From Amycolatopsis rubida (GTDB taxonomy: Bacteria; Actinomycetota; Actinomycetes; Mycobacteriales; Pseudonocardiaceae), in the NCBI RefSeq assembly GCF_900115345.1, contig NZ_FOWC01000002.1, positions 744,001 to 808,000 on the forward strand: DNA of 64,000 bases. The letters are read 5' to 3'. Below the pieces are notes generated by a model, which was given only the letters and a program-made list of their open reading frames with translations, made no database searches and was not told where the DNA came from. The translations under genes and the position numbers were made by a program. Positions 59,952-64,000 of this stretch are shown here, one piece after another (position 1 is the first letter of the stretch; every line of letters starts with the position of its first letter).

Positions 59952-60003
59952 GTGCCTATCAAACACCAGACCGGCGGTCGGCGGGATACCCCGGATCGCG
60001 GGC

Positions 60004-60600
60004 TCAGCCCGCCGCGGAAAGCGCACCCAGCGCGAGCCGGCACAGCAGATCGGCGAGCGGGCCGTCACCGAGATGGCGGTTGTAGGGCGTCGAGTTGATC
60101 AAGCCGAACACGGCGTGTGCCGCCGAGCGCGCCTGGCGTTCGCCGAGGCCGGGCACAGCTTCGCGAATCGCCCGCACCCACACCTCGACATACTGCCGCT
60201 GGAGCGCGCGCACCTGTTTCCGGTCACCGTCGGTGAGGTTCGCGAGATTGCGCTCCTGCACGGTGATGAGCGCCGGATGATCGAGCGCGAAGTCGACGTG
60301 GAACCGCACGAGCGCGGCCAGCAGCTCGTCCGGCGTGCCGCCCGCCGCGGCGCGCGCGGTGCCGCCTTCGAGCAGGAAGTGGCTGATCGAGTTCAGCATT
60401 TCCCCGAGAATCGCGTCCTTGCTGCGGAAATGCCGGTACAGCGCGGGACCGGAGATGCCGACGGCCGCGCCGATGTCGTCGATGCCGACGCCGTGGAAAC
60501 CGTGGTGGGCGAACAGCTCGGCGGCGGCGGAGAGGATCTGTTCCCGCCTGTTCGGCTTCGCGCCGTTCACCAGTGGGAGGGAATTCGCCGGCATCGGCAC
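60004..60600 (-). CDS. TetR-family regulator of the accD1-accA1-acdH operon
   Basis: The 198-residue TetR protein has its HTH at about residues 18-65 (REQILSAAAELFAHHGFHGVGIDDIGAAVGISGPALYRHFRSKDAI) and a helical ligand domain with HVDFALDHPALITVQERNLANLTDGD. A perfect 16-base palindrome lies 15 bases upstream of its GTG, and two related sites lie before accD1, so autoregulation and control of the carboxylase operon follow. The Streptomyces accD1-accA1 locus also has a TetR gene beside it. An acyl-CoA is the likely ligand. ATG at 60594 is an alternative start. Confidence 0.9.
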   Translation of the reverse strand: MPMPANSLPLVNGAKPNRREQILSAAAELFAHHGFHGVGIDDIGAAVGISGPALYRHFRSKDAILGEMLNSISHFLLEGGTARAAAGGTPDELLAALVRFHVDFALDHPALITVQERNLANLTDGDRKQVRALQRQYVEVWVRAIREAVPGLGERQARSAAHAVFGLINSTPYNRHLGDGPLADLLCRLALGALSAAG

Positions 60601-60615
60601 ATAGTAGGTCCCGTG

Positions 60616-60631
60616 GTTAGCGAGCGCTAAC
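60616..60631. promoter_or_regulatory. TetR operator, perfect palindrome
   Basis: GTTAGCGAGCGCTAAC, a perfect 16-base palindrome, directly upstream of the TetR gene. Together with 59350-59393 it defines the motif GTTAgyG-N2-CGyTAAC. Confidence 0.85.
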
Positions 60632-60704
60632 TTCCGGTCCTACTTCCTGCTTGAGCCAAGTGGCGGCACCCGGATTTGAGGGGTGTCACGTGGGGATTGC
60701 ACCT

Positions 60705-60718
60705 GGTAAAGCTTTACC
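60705..60718. promoter_or_regulatory. Perfect palindrome upstream of the secreted lipase
   Basis: GGTAAAGCTTTACC, a perfect 14-base palindrome 29 bases before the SGNH gene. The length and the central GC pair are in the style of LacI-type or similar operators, but no cognate regulator is visible nearby. Confidence 0.5.
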
Positions 60719-60747
60719 GCGTCAAGCTGTCACGACAGGAGTGACCC

Positions 60748-61560
60748 ATGGCTGCAAACACCCGTCAACCATCACGACGCATCCTTCGGATGTGCGCGGC
60801 CCTGGGGGTCGCTCTCGCTGCCTCGCTCGGCTTCGCCAACACCGCGAGCGCCGCGTCGCAAAACTATGTCGCACTCGGCGACTCCTACTCCGCCGGAGTG
60901 GGCGCCGGGAGCTACGGAGATTCCGGCAGCTGCAAACGCAGTGCCAACGCGTACAGCCAACTGTGGGCCAACGCCCACTCCGGCACCAATTTCACCTTCC
61001 TCGCCTGCTCGGGCGCGAAGACCAGCGACGTGCTGAGCCAGATCAGCTCGATGCCCTCCAACGCCACCTTGATCACGCTCACCGTGGGCGGCAACGACGC
61101 CGGGTTCACCGACGTGATCAAGACGTGCACGCTGGGCAGCGACCAGACCTGCACGGACCGGGTCAACACCGCCAAGACCTACGTCCAGAACACCCTGCCC
61201 GGACTGCTGGACAAGGTGTACTCGGCGGCCAAGAGCAAGGCCCCCGGGGCGCAACTGGTCGTGCTCTCGTACCCGCGCTTCTACACCGTGCCGGGCTCGT
61301 GCAACGTCGGGCTGAGCGACACGAAGCGGTCGGCGATCAACTCCGGGGCGGACACGCTGGCCTCGGTGCTGTCGTCGCGGGTTTCCGCGGCGGGCGGGAA
61401 GTTCGTGGACGTCCGGTCGGCGTTCGTCGGGCACAACATCTGCTCGTCGGCGAGCGACTACCTGCACAGCTTGACGTGGCCGGTGGACGAGTCGTACCAC
61501 CCGACTGCCGCTGGGCAGCGGGGCGGATACTACGCGCCGCTGACCTCGGCGATCGGCTGA
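60748..61560 (+). CDS. Secreted SGNH-hydrolase/GDSL lipase
   Basis: A 270-residue secreted enzyme with a Sec signal (MCAALGVALAASLGFANTASA, cleaved near residue 36). The SGNH blocks are clear: catalytic S46 in GDSYSAGVGAG, the Gly/Asn block TVGGNDAGF and the Asp-His pair in DESYHPTAAG. Six cysteines probably form three disulphides, as in the Streptomyces scabies esterase/S. rimosus lipase group. It should hydrolyse short- to medium-chain lipid esters outside the cell. ATG follows AGGAG. A palindrome lies just upstream and a hairpin repeat follows the stop. Confidence 0.92.
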   Translation: MAANTRQPSRRILRMCAALGVALAASLGFANTASAASQNYVALGDSYSAGVGAGSYGDSGSCKRSANAYSQLWANAHSGTNFTFLACSGAKTSDVLSQISSMPSNATLITLTVGGNDAGFTDVIKTCTLGSDQTCTDRVNTAKTYVQNTLPGLLDKVYSAAKSKAPGAQLVVLSYPRFYTVPGSCNVGLSDTKRSAINSGADTLASVLSSRVSAAGGKFVDVRSAFVGHNICSSASDYLHSLTWPVDESYHPTAAGQRGGYYAPLTSAIG

Positions 61561-61565
61561 GGCCC

Positions 61566-61622
61566 GGTCCGGGAAGGACTCCTTGCGGGAATCCAAGTCC
61601 CGCAAGGAGCCCTTCCCGGACC
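61566..61622. repeat. Palindromic repeat, family 1-like, between convergent genes
   Basis: Arms of 25 bases (61566-61590 and 61598-61622; GGTCCGGGAAGGACTCCTTG...) pair with one mismatch around ATCCAAG. The GCGGGAATCC...CCCGC core matches the loop of the other family-1 copies, while the outer arms differ. It starts five bases after the lipase stop and probably terminates both convergent transcripts. Confidence 0.7.
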
Positions 61623-61637
61623 GCCCAGCGGGCGAGG

Positions 61638-62765
61638 TCAGCCCAGCAGAGTCTTGACCAGCGCGGCGATCTGCTCGGTCTCGATCAGGAACGAGTCATG
61701 GCCGTACGGCGAAGTCAGCACCGTGACCTCGCCGCCGACCCCCGCCGCGATCTCGTGCGACTGGTACGGCGGGTAAAGCCGGTCGCTGTCCACTGCCGCG
61801 ACCACGGTGCGCGCGGTGACCCGGCCCAGGGCAGCAGCTACCCCGCCGCGGTCCCGTCCGACGTCGTGGGTGTTCATCGATTCGGTGAGCACCACGTAGG
61901 AACCCGCGTCGAACCGGTGGGCGAGCTTGGCCGCGTGATGGTCCAGATAGGACTCGACCGCGAACCGGCCGCCGGCCAGCGGATCCTCGTCCCGCTGCGG
62001 ACGGTTCCCGAAACGCGTCTCCAATTCGGGTTCGCAGCGGTAGGTGACGTGCGCGATCCGCCGGGCCACGCCCAGTCCGCGGTGCGGGCCTTCGGCCGCG
62101 GTGTAGTAGTCGCCGCCGTGCCAGGCCCGGTCGCCGCGGATCGCGTGCAGCTGCGGGGCGGCCCAGGCGATTTGCTCGGCGGACGCGCGAGCGGTCGAAG
62201 CGAGAACGAGCGCCGAGGCGACCCGATCGGGTTGACTTACGGCCCATTCGAGAGCCCGCATCCCGCCCATCGAACCGCCCGCGACGGCGGCCCAGCGTGC
62301 GATGCCGAGTGCGTCCGAGAGCTCCGCTTCGGCATTGACCTGGTCCCGGACGGTCAAAGCCGGGAATCGGCTGCCCCACGCCGCACCGTCCGGAGCGGGC
62401 GAGGCGGGGCCGGTCGACCCCTGACAGCCGCCGAGCACGTTAGGCGCGACGACGAACAGCTCGTCGGTGTCGAAAGCCTTGCCGGGGCCGATCAGTCCCT
62501 CCCACCATCCGGGACTCGGATGCCCGGGTTCAGCGGGGCCTGCGACATGGCTGTCGCCGGTGAGAGCGTGCTCGACGAGGACCGCGTTGGACCCGTCGGA
62601 GTTGAGCGTTCCCCACGTTTCGTACGCGAGGGTGTAGCCGGGCAGGGTCGCACCGGCCTCCAGCGCGAGCGCGCCGGGGCCGGTGAACCACTGCCGCCTG
62701 CCGGGTGGGTCGCCCGCCCGCCACGCACCGGTGACGGGCGGAAGACTCGCGCCGGGATCCGTCAC
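61638..62765 (-). CDS. metX: Homoserine O-acetyltransferase
   Basis: The 375-residue alpha/beta-hydrolase-fold enzyme transfers acetyl from acetyl-CoA to homoserine. Visible are LAYETWGTLNSDGSNAVLVEHALTGDSHVAG, NVLGGCQGSTGPAS, the nucleophile S165 in VAGGSMGGMRALEW, and the Asp and His of the triad in AVDSDRLYPPYQS and PYGHDSFLIE. GTG start overlaps the metY stop (GTGA), so the two are coupled: MetX makes the O-acetylhomoserine used by MetY for direct sulfhydrylation to homocysteine. Confidence 0.93.
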   Translation of the reverse strand: MTDPGASLPPVTGAWRAGDPPGRRQWFTGPGALALEAGATLPGYTLAYETWGTLNSDGSNAVLVEHALTGDSHVAGPAEPGHPSPGWWEGLIGPGKAFDTDELFVVAPNVLGGCQGSTGPASPAPDGAAWGSRFPALTVRDQVNAEAELSDALGIARWAAVAGGSMGGMRALEWAVSQPDRVASALVLASTARASAEQIAWAAPQLHAIRGDRAWHGGDYYTAAEGPHRGLGVARRIAHVTYRCEPELETRFGNRPQRDEDPLAGGRFAVESYLDHHAAKLAHRFDAGSYVVLTESMNTHDVGRDRGGVAAALGRVTARTVVAAVDSDRLYPPYQSHEIAAGVGGEVTVLTSPYGHDSFLIETEQIAALVKTLLG

Positions 62766-64000
62766 AGCGCCGCCTTGGCGGCTCGGAAGCCCGCCTCGAG
62801 GTCGGCCTTCAGGTCCTCGATTCCTTCCAGTCCGACAGCGAGCCGCACGAGACCCGGCGTGACGCCCGCGGCGACCTGCTCCTCCGGGCCGAGCTGGCTG
62901 TGCGTGGTCGAAGCCGGGTGCACGATCAGGCTGCGCACGTCGCCGAGGTTCACCAGCTGACTGTGCAGCTCGGTGCCGTCGACGAACTTCCGGCCCGCTT
63001 CGACCCCGCCGCGCAGCTCGAACGACAGCACCGCGCCGACGCCGCGCGGCAGGTACTTCTGCGCCGCCGCGTGGTACGGGCTCGACGGCAGCCCGGCGTA
63101 GTAGACCTTCTCGACCTCGTCGCGCCCTTCCAGCCATTCCGCGAGCGCCTGCGCGTTCGTGGAATGCCGCTCCACGCGCAGCGACAGCGTCTCGATGCCC
63201 TGCAAAATGAGGAAGCTGTTCAACGGGGCGATCGCCGCGCCGGTGTCGCGCAGGATCTGCACGCGTGCCTTGGCCGCGAACGCACCCGGGCCGAGCGCCT
63301 CCCAGTACTTGAGACCGTGGTAGCTGGGGTCGGGCTCGTTGAAGCCCGGGAACCGGGCCGGGTCCTTGCCGAAGTCGAACGTGCCGCCGTCGACCAGCAC
63401 GCCGGCGACAGTCGTGCCGTGGCCGCCGAGGTACTTCGTCGCCGAGTGCACGACGATGTCGGCACCGTGCTCGATGGGGCGGACAAGGTACGGCGTCGGC
63501 ACGGTGTTGTCCACGACCAGCGGAACACCGGCCTCGTGCGCGACGTCGGCGACCTTGCGGATGTCGAGGACGGCGCTGCTCGGGTTGGCCAGCGTCTCGG
63601 CGAAGAACAGCTTGGTGTTCGGCCGGACCGCGGCCCGCCACTGCTCGGCGTCGTCCTGGTCGTCGATGAAGGTGACCTCGATGCCGAGCTTCGGCAGCGT
63701 GTAGTGGAACAGGTTGTAGGTGCCGCCGTACAGCGACGGGCTGGTGACGAAGTGGTCGCCCGCGTTCGCCAGGGTCAGGATCGCCGCGGTGACCGCCGCC
63801 GAACCGGAAGCGAACGCGAGACCGGCGACGCCGCCTTCGAGGGTGGCGACGCGCTGCTCCAGGACGTCCTGGGTCGGGTTGTTGATGCGCGTGTAGATGT
63901 GGCCGGGCTCGGCGAGGCTGAACAGATCCGCCCCGTGCTGAGTGTCGCGGAAGACGTACGACGTGGTCTGGTAGATCGGCGTCGCGCGGGCGCCGGTGGC
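62762..64000 (-). CDS. metY: O-acetylhomoserine sulfhydrylase (5' end cut by window)
   Basis: The frame is open to the right edge; 412 residues are visible and only the first few tens are missing. Motifs: [24 protein letters not shown], the glycine loop [14 protein letters not shown] for PLP phosphate, [19 protein letters not shown], cofactor Asp in [12 protein letters not shown] and Schiff-base Lys in [14 protein letters not shown]. This is the Cys/Met-metabolism PLP family, sulfhydrylase branch. With metX downstream it forms the methionine operon. An internal GTG at 63514 is not a start, because the family sequence continues upstream. Confidence 0.93.
   Translation of the reverse strand, partial: ATGARATPIYQTTSYVFRDTQHGADLFSLAEPGHIYTRINNPTQDVLEQRVATLEGGVAGLAFASGSAAVTAAILTLANAGDHFVTSPSLYGGTYNLFHYTLPKLGIEVTFIDDQDDAEQWRAAVRPNTKLFFAETLANPSSAVLDIRKVADVAHEAGVPLVVDNTVPTPYLVRPIEHGADIVVHSATKYLGGHGTTVAGVLVDGGTFDFGKDPARFPGFNEPDPSYHGLKYWEALGPGAFAAKARVQILRDTGAAIAPLNSFLILQGIETLSLRVERHSTNAQALAEWLEGRDEVEKVYYAGLPSSPYHAAAQKYLPRGVGAVLSFELRGGVEAGRKFVDGTELHSQLVNLGDVRSLIVHPASTTHSQLGPEEQVAAGVTPGLVRLAVGLEGIEDLKADLEAGFRAAKAAL

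Overview
The window is high-GC DNA of about 70% G+C from an actinomycete, most likely Amycolatopsis or a close Pseudonocardiaceae relative. The grounds are the strong G/C bias at third codon positions, many GTG and TTG starts, wax-ester synthase/DGAT, PAC2 and DUF3761 proteins, tandem TetR regulators, and an accD1-accA1-acdH type acyl-CoA carboxylase locus. The genus is an inference. No rRNA, tRNA, CRISPR array, transposase or phage gene was seen.

Layout. 0-7.6 kb: MarR fragment, PAC2 protein, two bacterial-PH membrane proteins, IclR, GNAT, a 65-residue protein behind a LexA-type palindrome, a repeat-rich non-coding tract and a secreted protein. 7.6-11.5 kb: MFS/aminotransferase operon opposite a GntR gene. 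11.5-13.7 kb: VOC, NmrA-like and EVE genes opposite a MarR gene, with twin operators between. 13.7-18.7 kb: TPP enzyme, wax synthase, MFS, MaoC.

18.7-34.9 kb is the most distinctive part, a catabolic locus. It holds amidase, D-2-hydroxyacid dehydrogenase, two maleate-isomerase/arylmalonate-decarboxylase-type enzymes, GntR, tartrate/D-malate dehydrogenase, semialdehyde dehydrogenase, class III aminotransferase, DUF3830 protein, GlcD-type FAD oxidoreductase and a TPP-dependent 2-keto-acid enzyme. A palindrome ATTGT-N2-ACAAT occurs three times: in the two divergent promoters (21.1 and 28.95 kb) and before the second isomerase-like gene (21.97 kb). This ties both halves to the GntR gene at 22.7 kb. 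Between the halves lies a decayed patch (23.5-25.3 kb) with a frameshifted amidohydrolase and a merR carrying a nonsense codon.

34.9-43.3 kb: MFS, DUF3761 lipoprotein, GH92 glycosidase, SRPBCC protein and a fadA-fadB beta-oxidation pair. 43.4-47.5 kb: double-headed TetR regulator, an operator and two acyl-CoA dehydrogenases. 47.5-54.5 kb: HxlR/quinone-oxidoreductase pair, a 42-residue zinc protein, secreted peptidase, oxidoreductases and hydrolases. 54.5-60.6 kb: branched-chain acyl-CoA catabolism operon (accD1-accA1-acdH) with three copies of a TetR operator. 60.7-64 kb: secreted SGNH lipase and the metY-metX methionine operon, cut by the right edge.

Two families of palindromic repeats (CGTGAGGGG... 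and CTCGTGAGTGTT...) sit between genes, usually straight after a stop codon, and probably act as 3'-end hairpins.
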